Source: Acidobacteriota bacterium
Lineage (GTDB): Bacteria > Acidobacteriota > Thermoanaerobaculia > Multivoradales > JAHZIX01
Direction of reading: 5' to 3'
DNA: 64,000 nucleotides
Assembly: GCA_034211275.1 (NCBI GenBank)
Contig: JAXHTF010000002.1
Location: 1-64,000, forward strand
A model generated the notes under the pieces. The model was not told where the DNA came from, searched no databases, and worked only from the letters and a program-made list of their open reading frames with translations. Position 1 is the stretch's first letter, and each line of letters opens with the position of its first letter. Positions 53,196 to 59,614 of this stretch are shown here, one piece after another. The position numbers and the translations under genes were made by a program.

Positions 53196-54767
53196 CTACG
53201 AGCGCTGACCCCGCAGCCGGGGCAGCGCGGCCCGCACCGCGTCGGGGGTCAAGCCCAAGAGCTCCGCCCGCTGCACGAGGATCTCGAGATCCAGCGGATA
53301 GAGATTGAGTCGTTGGGGGTCTCCCAGCCCGGCAACATCCCGGGGCGCGATGGCGTCCAGCAGCCACGAGCGGAAGCTCTCGTCGCCGGGGCCACTTCCA
53401 AGGCGTTCCCAGGCTCGTTCCGGGAGCCCCGAGAGCACCGGATCCTCCGCTCCCAGGAAGACCTCCCAGGCTGGCCGGGGCAGGTCCGGCACCAGCCGCT
53501 GCCGGGATTCGGCGAAGCTGGCGGCGGCGAAGTAGAGGAAGGTGACGGCGGTGAAGGCCTCGAAGTCCGGCAGGGCGGCGTAGGCGGCGCGCACCAGCGC
53601 TTCGATGTGGTCCGCCTCGCGATGGAGCAGACGCCCGTACTCCCGCCCGTCCCCCTCGCCGGCCAGCATCTTCGGCAGCAGGTCCGCCAGCCGCTCCACC
53701 GCCAGCAGGCTCCAGGCCATGCCGGTAGAGAAGAGCGGGTCCGAAAAGGCTAGGCTGTGGGGCAGCAGCACCCAGCGGTCTCCCGCTGCCGCGGATCGGC
53801 GATAGGGCAGCTGCACCACCCGCTCCAGGGGGCGGACCGTCTCGGCCGTGACGAAACTGGCGGCGAGGGTGGGGTAGCGAGCCAGCACCCGCTGCCAGAT
53901 CTCCTCGGGTCTCTCTCCTTCGGCAGGCTCGCGCAGCACTAGGCCGCAGCTGGCGACGCCGTGGTCGAAGGGCAGCACGTACATCCAGCCCTCGTCGAGC
54001 AGATGATGCAACGCCGCCGCCTCGTCGGGATAGGGCCCGGGCTGGCAGCTGGCGCCGGCCTGCTGGGCCAGCGGAGGAAACGGCTTCAGGCCGCGGAAAT
54101 GGCTGTAGACCAGGCTGTGGTGGCGGTCCGGCGGTACCTCCTGGACCACCCCCTGGCTCGCCAGGAAGCCGGCGCGGCCGCTACCGTCCACCACCTGGCG
54201 GGCGGTGAGGGCGAAACGGCGGCGGTGGCTCTCCCCCTGAAGGCGCAGGCCGGCGGCGGTGGGCTCGATGCCGTCGAGGGTCGTCTCCTCCCACAGCTCG
54301 ACGCCGTCCCGGGCCGCCGCCAGGGCCAGGTGGGCGTCGACGTCGGCGCGTAGCCAGTGGGCGTCCGCTACCGACGTGTTGGGGCTCGCTGCCACCAGCA
54401 GCCGATGATCGTTGTCGGGGCTGTTGGCGTAGGGTACGCCGGGAGAATGGGAGTAGAAGGTAAAGCCCCGCTTGAGGCCCCGGCGCAGGTGCGGCAGGGT
54501 GCTGCGCCAGCGGCCGTAGGCGGCGAGGGCGTAGAGGTCCGGCAGCCGCCAGCGCCGGGCCAGTCGCTCCAGGGACAGGGCCGCCAGCGGGGTCGACGAC
54601 TCCCCCAGGGCAAAGCGGGGATGGCTGGCCCGTTCCAACATCACCACCTGCAGACCTTGGCGCACCAGGGTCCTGGAAAGAATGGAGGCGGCGAAGCCGG
54701 AGCCCACGATGGCGACGTCGCAGCGCCGTTCGGTGCCCGGGGTGACGACGGCGGGGGCGTCAGCCAT
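53196..54767 (-). CDS. FAD-dependent oxidoreductase/halogenase-like protein
   Basis: This 523-residue flavoprotein starts with an FAD-binding Rossmann motif: CDVAIVGSGFAASILSRTL (about 16-34), then LERASHPRFALGESSTP, as in geranylgeranyl reductases and tryptophan-halogenase-like enzymes. A second FAD contact is FSDPLFSTGMAWSLLAVERL. The halogenase WxWxIP motif is absent, so halogenation is not proven. The start at 54767 has only weak signals, but the overlap of 8 bases with the upstream radical SAM gene implies translational coupling. It is the last gene of a trio with a radical SAM and an AsnB-like protein. Confidence 0.8.
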   Translation of the reverse strand: MADAPAVVTPGTERRCDVAIVGSGFAASILSRTLVRQGLQVVMLERASHPRFALGESSTPLAALSLERLARRWRLPDLYALAAYGRWRSTLPHLRRGLKRGFTFYSHSPGVPYANSPDNDHRLLVAASPNTSVADAHWLRADVDAHLALAAARDGVELWEETTLDGIEPTAAGLRLQGESHRRRFALTARQVVDGSGRAGFLASQGVVQEVPPDRHHSLVYSHFRGLKPFPPLAQQAGASCQPGPYPDEAAALHHLLDEGWMYVLPFDHGVASCGLVLREPAEGERPEEIWQRVLARYPTLAASFVTAETVRPLERVVQLPYRRSAAAGDRWVLLPHSLAFSDPLFSTGMAWSLLAVERLADLLPKMLAGEGDGREYGRLLHREADHIEALVRAAYAALPDFEAFTAVTFLYFAAASFAESRQRLVPDLPRPAWEVFLGAEDPVLSGLPERAWERLGSGPGDESFRSWLLDAIAPRDVAGLGDPQRLNLYPLDLEILVQRAELLGLTPDAVRAALPRLRGQRS

Positions 54768-55860
54768 GGCTGCAATCCTCACAATGAATCGAAGCTTCCG
54801 TTCTTCCGGAGAGATTGATCCGCTCCAGCCGCTCTCGCCGCCGCGACAGGCAGGAGGGGCAGGAGGAGAAGCGTTCCAGGTCCCACAGGTCGGCGGTGAC
54901 GGCGGACTCGGCGCCCTGACGGAAGGCGCCGTGGCGGATGACACCCTGACCGCTGGCGAGCTCCAGGCAGCGGTCGAGAGCCTGCTCCAGCTGCCCGAGG
55001 CTCGGCGGGTGGAACTCGCCCCGCCGGGCCAGCTCCTCCAAGGCCCCGTCGCCTCCGCGCACCGGGATGAGGGCGATGTGCTCCGCACCCTCGTCGAGGG
55101 CGAAGCGAGCGCTGGCGGCGACCCACTCCAAGTCCTCCTCCGCCGGTACGAAGGGGGCGGCCACCAACACGAAGGCGCGCCAGCCGAGCCCCCAGCTGCG
55201 TAGTCGCCGGACGGCGGCCCGCAGGTCGTCGAGGCTCGCCCCTTTGCCCAGCCGCGGTTGGGCCTCAGGGTGCACTGTCTCCACTCCCAGGGCGACCTGG
55301 AGCCGTCCCTCGACTCGCTCTCCGAAGCTGCGGCAGCGCTCCCCCACCAGTCGCGGGTGGCACTCCACCACGACCCGTGAGTCGGGCGTCCGAAGGAAGG
55401 GCTCCAACAGCCTGGCAAGAGGTTCGTCGTCTTCTTCCGGCACCGCTCGGGAATCGAAAAAGTTGGAGGCGTTGTACAGCTTGATCAGCTCCGGCAGTGG
55501 GCCGGCCCTTGCTGCCTCAGCTAACGCCAGCTCCAGCTGCCGGGGTAGCGCACCGGGAGGTGTCGGAGTGTCCAGGGTGTGGCGCCAGAGATCGCAGAAG
55601 ACGCAGGTGAAGGGGCATTCGGCGCCGTGGAGAAAGACGGTGAGGGCCTCCACCGCCCGGGCCGGGAGGCCGCCGGCGGCAGGCAGGCGCTCGCTTTCGA
55701 TGGTGATGGGCGGTGCCGCCCAGGGATCCACCGCCTCCTTGGGGCCTCGCAGCGAGCGCACCTGCCGGGTGGTGAGGGGAGAAGGCGCAGTCGCCCTGAG
55801 GCCGTTCCCGTCGAGTCCCGGGTTGCCGAGGCCCCTGCCCGCTACCGAGGGAGGCCTCAC
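54760..55860 (-). CDS. Radical SAM protein with C-terminal zinc-finger-like Cys motifs
   Basis: This is a 366-residue protein starting at a GTG overlapping the AsnB-like stop (GTGA, 55857-55860). The [4Fe-4S] motif CxxxCxxC appears as CPFTCVFC (82-89), followed by a TIM-barrel-like core (VVVECHPRLVGE, LQVALGVETVHPEAQPRLGK). Near the C-terminus there are two Cys pairs (CPSC and CEDC about 30 residues apart) that could hold a zinc ion or a second cluster. The layout is similar to the TIGR01210/RaSEA group, but the match is not decisive. The substrate is unknown. Confidence 0.82.
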   Translation of the reverse strand: MRPPSVAGRGLGNPGLDGNGLRATAPSPLTTRQVRSLRGPKEAVDPWAAPPITIESERLPAAGGLPARAVEALTVFLHGAECPFTCVFCDLWRHTLDTPTPPGALPRQLELALAEAARAGPLPELIKLYNASNFFDSRAVPEEDDEPLARLLEPFLRTPDSRVVVECHPRLVGERCRSFGERVEGRLQVALGVETVHPEAQPRLGKGASLDDLRAAVRRLRSWGLGWRAFVLVAAPFVPAEEDLEWVAASARFALDEGAEHIALIPVRGGDGALEELARRGEFHPPSLGQLEQALDRCLELASGQGVIRHGAFRQGAESAVTADLWDLERFSSCPSCLSRRRERLERINLSGRTEASIHCEDCSHG

Positions 55861-57203
55861 TGAGGGGCGTGGAGGGTCAGGAAGTGCCGACGGTAGCGGT
55901 GGGGGGAGCCGTCGAAGCGGCGGGCGACGGAGTCATCCACCGCGCCGTGCTGGAATCGCCGCTTGGCGAAGATCGGCATCTCCATGCCCAGCACCCGCTG
56001 GACGCCCCGGCGCAGGACCTCTCCCTTGAGCCCGTAGAGCCGCTGGTGGTCGCCGCTGGATAGGGCGTCAAAGGGGATGGCTTCCGCCACGGCGATGACC
56101 GCCGGGGCGGTGAACGGGCTGAAGGTGCAAAAGCCTTCCCGCCGCGCAGGCGCCCAGCCGCGGACGCAGCCCCGGGAGAGCCCGCCGGAGTAGGTCAGGG
56201 AGTGCTTCACCGCCTGCACGCCCCAGCCTTCCTGGTAGAGCATGGAGTTGCCCACCACGCTGCGGATGGTCAGCTCGGGATTCTCCTCGATGGGGTAGTC
56301 CTTGAGGTTCTCGTCGCCGCCGTCGCCGTCCGCAAGCCAGCGCCACTGCGGATAGCGTCGGCGGATGCCCCGAACCAGCGCCAGGGCCACGGCGGCGCAC
56401 TCCACGTCCAGGGGCTTGTAATCCTCGATCACCGCCACCGCCGCCAGCGGGTCCACCTCCTCCGCCGGCACCTCGACGACCTCGCCGAGCATCTCCAGGT
56501 CGGTGCGGCGCAGGAACTCCCGCGCCTGGGTCAGGTCCTCCCCGCCGCTGCCCGCCGCCAGGGTGAAGGCTTTGAGCCGCGACGGGCTTTGTCCCAGCTC
56601 GAGCAGCTGGTGATAAATCGTCAGCAGCACCGCGCCGCTGTCGGCGCCGCCGGAGAAGAGGACTCCCAGGGGCTCGTCCTCCGGCACGCTCCGCAGCCAG
56701 CCCCGCACCTGCTGCACCAGTGCTCCTACATAGCGCTCCCCGATGACGTCCAGATTCTCCGGCAGTGTGGCGGAGGGCGGGTCGAAGAAACGTCGGTGCA
56801 CCGGATTGGGGTCGGGGCAGCCGATGAGCCGCAGGGTGGTGACGTGGTGGGCGGGCACCATGCGGGTGTAGGAGGGGTGGAATTGATCTCCGTAGCCCAT
56901 CTCGCCGAGGGCCTCGGCGATGCGGTCGATACGGTCCGAGACCAGCAGCATGGGGCCGTCCTTCTCCTTCGCCAGGAAGAAGCGCAGCGGCCGGTCGAGG
57001 CTGCGGGCCATGACCACGTTCTCGCCATCCCGAGCCCACAGGGCGAAGGAGCCTTGGATCTCCTCGACCCCCGCGGTGCCCCCTTCCACCATCCGGCGGC
57101 GGGCCTCGTCCGGGCTCATATTCCAAATCTGTTGGCTCGCCGGATCCACCAGGTCGAGGACTCGGGCGACGGGCTTGTGGGTCTCCGATGGATGTCTCTT
57201 CAT
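55857..57203 (-). CDS. Asparagine-synthetase-like ATP-dependent ligase lacking the glutaminase Cys
   Basis: This is a 448-residue protein. The PP-loop SGGADS (184-189) and the downstream DGDGGDENLKDYP block define the AsnB synthetase domain. The N-terminal region (about 20-130, GSFALWARDGENVVMARSLD then RPLRFFLAKEKDGPMLLVSD) is a remnant class II glutaminase fold, but the nucleophilic Cys2 that must follow Met1 is missing (MKRHPS). Such degenerate AsnB proteins act as beta-lactam synthetases or lasso-peptide cyclases. The start at 57203 is preferred because the upstream extension (to 57356) is not conserved-looking and runs into the promoter of the divergent gene. It heads the coupled trio. 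Confidence 0.8.
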   Translation of the reverse strand: MKRHPSETHKPVARVLDLVDPASQQIWNMSPDEARRRMVEGGTAGVEEIQGSFALWARDGENVVMARSLDRPLRFFLAKEKDGPMLLVSDRIDRIAEALGEMGYGDQFHPSYTRMVPAHHVTTLRLIGCPDPNPVHRRFFDPPSATLPENLDVIGERYVGALVQQVRGWLRSVPEDEPLGVLFSGGADSGAVLLTIYHQLLELGQSPSRLKAFTLAAGSGGEDLTQAREFLRRTDLEMLGEVVEVPAEEVDPLAAVAVIEDYKPLDVECAAVALALVRGIRRRYPQWRWLADGDGGDENLKDYPIEENPELTIRSVVGNSMLYQEGWGVQAVKHSLTYSGGLSRGCVRGWAPARREGFCTFSPFTAPAVIAVAEAIPFDALSSGDHQRLYGLKGEVLRRGVQRVLGMEMPIFAKRRFQHGAVDDSVARRFDGSPHRYRRHFLTLHAPQ

Positions 57204-57328
57204 AAGGCGCAAAGATACCACCTGGAGGGCCTCAATGCAGGCTCTGGAACCCGAACCGGCGTGCTGGCTTGCCGGGTGGGTCGGTGACGTGCAGCGCACC
57301 GTGCCGAGGAGCTTTATGACAAGAGCAC

Positions 57329-57357
57329 TTGACATAATGTCGCCGTCCATGTACATT
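57329..57357 (+). promoter_or_regulatory. Sigma-70-type promoter with nested palindromes
   Basis: TTGACA (57329-57334), 17-base spacer, TACATT (57352-57357), 72 bases upstream of the membrane-protein gene. The -35 lies in the palindrome GACATAATGTC (57331-57341), the -10 in ATGTACAT (57349-57356), and CTTGACA (57328-57334) also has an inverted partner TGTCAAG (57363-57369). This is a good set of operators for the XRE regulator encoded in the same unit. Confidence 0.65.
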
Positions 57358-57428
57358 TCTTGGTGTCAAGGAGGCGCGACTAATTGAAAAGGGAGCGCGA
57401 CAGTGCCAAAACTTCAGGAGATGTCGAG

Positions 57429-57881
57429 ATGAACCAGACCAGCAACGAATTGAGCGAGCCGCGGAAGGAGTCCTTTTGGGCCCGCTGCGACGATAGGACA
57501 CCCAGAGACCGGCGTAATCTGAGATGGGTGATGTGGATCTTCTTCGGTTGGGCCGTGGCCTTCACCACCGCCAGTCAGCTGACCAAGCGCGGCGTGGTCA
57601 CCGAAGGGCCGCTGGCCTGGCTGCTGGCGGCGCTCCCCTTCCTCTTCGGTGCCGGTGTCATGCTGGCCTACGCGCGCTATCTGCGCGAGACTGACGAGCT
57701 CCAGCGCTTGATCCAGCTGCAAGCTTTGGCGCTGGGCTGGGGTGGGACCTTCTTTGTCATCGGAGGCTACGAGGTGCTCGAGCGCCTGGGAGCCCCGGTG
57801 GGAGAGTTCGACGACGCGACCATGGTGATGGCGGTTTTCTACGTTCTCGGCACCGTCCTGGCCTGGAGGCGCTACCGGTGA
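57429..57881 (+). CDS. Small membrane protein co-transcribed with an XRE regulator
   Basis: This is a 150-residue product; start ATG 57429 has AGGAG 8 bases upstream. Transmembrane helices lie at about 34-52, 63-85, 102-118 and 126-145, with a charged linker (YLRETDELQRLIQLQALALG). The helices and the Asp-Glu-rich linker resemble the multipass partners seen beside small YozG-type XRE genes. The stop overlaps the regulator start by four bases. The function is unknown; it may be a ligand sensor or a stress-response transporter-like protein. Confidence 0.7.
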   Translation: MNQTSNELSEPRKESFWARCDDRTPRDRRNLRWVMWIFFGWAVAFTTASQLTKRGVVTEGPLAWLLAALPFLFGAGVMLAYARYLRETDELQRLIQLQALALGWGGTFFVIGGYEVLERLGAPVGEFDDATMVMAVFYVLGTVLAWRRYR

Positions 57882-58075
57882 AGAATCGCTTGAAAGTATT
57901 GCGCGCCGAGCGCGACTGGACCCAGGCCCGGCTCGCCCAAGAGTTAGAAGTCTCCCGCCAGACGGTGAACGCCATCGAGACCGGCAAATACGACCCCAGT
58001 CTCCCCCTGGCCTTCAAGATCTCCCGCGTCTTCGGCCAGCCCATCGAGGAGATCTTCCTCGACCACCAAGGCTGA
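57878..58075 (+). CDS. Small XRE-type regulator (YozG-like)
   Basis: This is a 65-residue protein made almost only of a Cro/cI HTH: LRAERDWTQARLAQELEVSR then QTVNAIETGKYDPSLPLAF, ending IEEIFLDHQG. It starts at a GTG overlapping the previous stop (GTGA, 57878-57881). Short XRE proteins of this type usually repress the operon that holds a membrane partner; the palindromes over the promoter at 57329-57369 are its likely targets. Confidence 0.92.
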   Translation: MKNRLKVLRAERDWTQARLAQELEVSRQTVNAIETGKYDPSLPLAFKISRVFGQPIEEIFLDHQG

Positions 58076-58175
58076 GCCCTTCTCCACTTCCCCCGCCTAC
58101 CTCTCTCCGCCCGAGGCCCATTGCGGCGCGCCTCGGGCGGAAGTGCGTGCAAGCAGACTTTCCTTGATGCGCCGG

Positions 58176-58228
58176 CTAAGAAAGTCAGCTTTCTTTTTGT
58201 CCCGGCTTATGAAAGGCTTCTTTCTTAG
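58176..58228. promoter_or_regulatory. Repeated CTTTCTT elements upstream of the Fic gene
   Basis: CTAAGAAAG (58176-58184) and CTTTCTTAG (58220-58228) form a perfect 9-base inverted repeat; within it AGAAAG-TCAG-CTTTCT (58179-58194) forms a second palindrome, so the CTTTCT element recurs three times in about 50 bases. It ends 41 bases before the Fic start. It is a good candidate operator array; no clear -35/-10 was separated from it. Confidence 0.5.
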
Positions 58229-58269
58229 TCAGCGGCGTCCCTGGTGGGCGTCGCTCGCGGGAGCTCAGC

Positions 58270-59439
58270 ATGACGCGCATCACCGAATCCTACGAGCAGA
58301 CCACCACCGCGGGGGAAGAGGTGCGTGCCTTCGTGCCTTTCCCGTTGCCGCCGGCGGATCCGCCGCTGGAGCTCGCCGGTGAGATGGCGGAGGCTTTGGA
58401 GCGGGCGCGGACGGCCCTCGGGCAGCTGGAGCTGGCAGCGGATTTGGTGCCGTCGCTGGAGTGGTTTGTCTACGCTTACGTGCGCAAGGAAGCGGTGCTC
58501 TCCTCCCAGGTGGAAGGCACCCAGGCCACCCTCCTCGATCTGCTCAGCCACGAGGCGGACGCTTCCTCCGGCGGTGCCGCCGCCGACGTAGAGGAGGTCT
58601 GCAACTATCTTGAGGCTCTTGCCTACGCCCGGGATGAAATGCATCGGGAGGGTGGGCTACCGCTTTCCATGCGGCTCCTGCACCAAGCCCACCGTCGCCT
58701 GATGCGCGGCGTTCGGGGAGCCACCAAGCAGCCCGGAGAGATCCGCCGCAGCCAGAATTGGGTCGGGGGCACGCGGCCGGGGAACGCCGCCTTCGTACCG
58801 CCGCCACCCCATCTCCTGCCGGAGTTGCTGGCCCGGCTGGAGGACTACATCCACGAAGCCGATTCCTTACCGCCGCTGGTTCGCGTCGCGCTGGTGCACG
58901 TGCAATTCGAAACCCTCCATCCCTACCTCGACGGCAATGGCCGCATCGGGCGCTTGCTGATCACCCTCATGCTGGAGCAGTACCGATTGCTATCCCGCCC
59001 GCTGCTCTATCTCAGCCTGTACTTCAAGCGTCATCGCCGGGACTACTACCAGCGCCTCGACGGAGTGCGACAACGGGGAGATTGGGAGGGGTGGGTGGTC
59101 TTCTTCCTCGAAGGGGTCGCCGCCGTCGCCGAGGAGGCCACCGACACGGTGCGGCACCTGGTGGCCCGCGTCGCCGCCGATCGCATGCGAGTCCTGCAGA
59201 GCTCCTCCACGACGCTGCCGGCACTACGGCTAGTCGAGCAGCTTCCCCGGCACCCCATCGTGACCATCGCCCGGGCCGCCGAGCTGCTGGAGACCACCCG
59301 CCCCACCGCGGCCAAGGCGGTGGAGATCCTCCAGAACCTGGAGGTGTTGGTGGAAACCACCGGCGCCAAGCGGGATCGGGTTTTCTGCTATCAGCGATAC
59401 GTCGACCGCCTGCGGGAAGGAACCGAGCTGGGAAGGTGA
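58270..59439 (+). CDS. Fic domain protein (AMPylator) with N-terminal inhibitory motif
   Basis: This 389-residue protein has a Fic/N-terminal domain. The catalytic loop is HPYLDGNGRIGR (217-228), the canonical HPFxxGNGRxxR form, so nucleotidyl transfer should be possible. The auto-inhibitory (S/T)xxxE(G/N) motif is SSQVEG (78-83) in the N-terminal part, as in class II Fic proteins. The C-terminal part (about 315-389) is a winged-helix-like region (LLETTRPTAAKAVEILQNLEV) that could bind DNA. Class II Fic proteins modify other proteins by AMP transfer and de-modify them. The ATG has only a weak site. No separate antitoxin gene is adjacent, which fits internal inhibition. Confidence 0.93.
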   Translation: MTRITESYEQTTTAGEEVRAFVPFPLPPADPPLELAGEMAEALERARTALGQLELAADLVPSLEWFVYAYVRKEAVLSSQVEGTQATLLDLLSHEADASSGGAAADVEEVCNYLEALAYARDEMHREGGLPLSMRLLHQAHRRLMRGVRGATKQPGEIRRSQNWVGGTRPGNAAFVPPPPHLLPELLARLEDYIHEADSLPPLVRVALVHVQFETLHPYLDGNGRIGRLLITLMLEQYRLLSRPLLYLSLYFKRHRRDYYQRLDGVRQRGDWEGWVVFFLEGVAAVAEEATDTVRHLVARVAADRMRVLQSSSTTLPALRLVEQLPRHPIVTIARAAELLETTRPTAAKAVEILQNLEVLVETTGAKRDRVFCYQRYVDRLREGTELGR

Positions 59440-59484
59440 ACGGCAACTCCAGCCGTGGCACCCACGGGCTGCTAGACGTGCGGG

Positions 59485-59502
59485 GCGGCTCTTCGGAGCC
59501 GC
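59485..59502 (+). terminator. UUCG tetraloop hairpin after the Fic gene
   Basis: GCGGCTC and GAGCCGC form a perfect seven-base stem closed by TTCG (59492-59495), an unusually stable loop. It begins 46 bases after the Fic stop codon and is followed by an AT-rich stretch, TGAATCATTTGAAATTCT. Likely an intrinsic terminator. Confidence 0.65.
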
Positions 59503-59510
59503 TGAATCAT

Positions 59511-59539
59511 TTGAAATTCTGAGCCCCTTCGGCCATACT
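59511..59539 (+). promoter_or_regulatory. Candidate sigma-70-type promoter of the redox operon
   Basis: TTGAAA (59511-59516), 17-base spacer and CATACT (59534-59539) form a fair promoter. Transcription would start near 59546, about 70 bases before the TTG start of the flavoprotein gene. Confidence 0.5.
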
Positions 59540-59614
59540 GAAAGATAAGTTTCTCTTTACTTTGCGCCCTGTGCTCGGCACTGGTGGTGCTGGCCGCGGG
59601 GGGAAAGGGCTCCA

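Noticed and set aside
53196-54767. Confirmed tryptophan halogenase
   Set aside because: FAD motifs fit, but no WxWxIP halogenase motif was seen, so only a general flavoprotein call is made.
54768-55418. N-terminal extension of the flavoprotein
   Set aside because: Overlaps the radical SAM gene in another frame and places residues before the FAD motif that are low-complexity.
57204-57356. N-terminal extension of the AsnB-like protein
   Set aside because: It runs through a good plus-strand promoter and adds residues without family similarity; kept only as an alternative.
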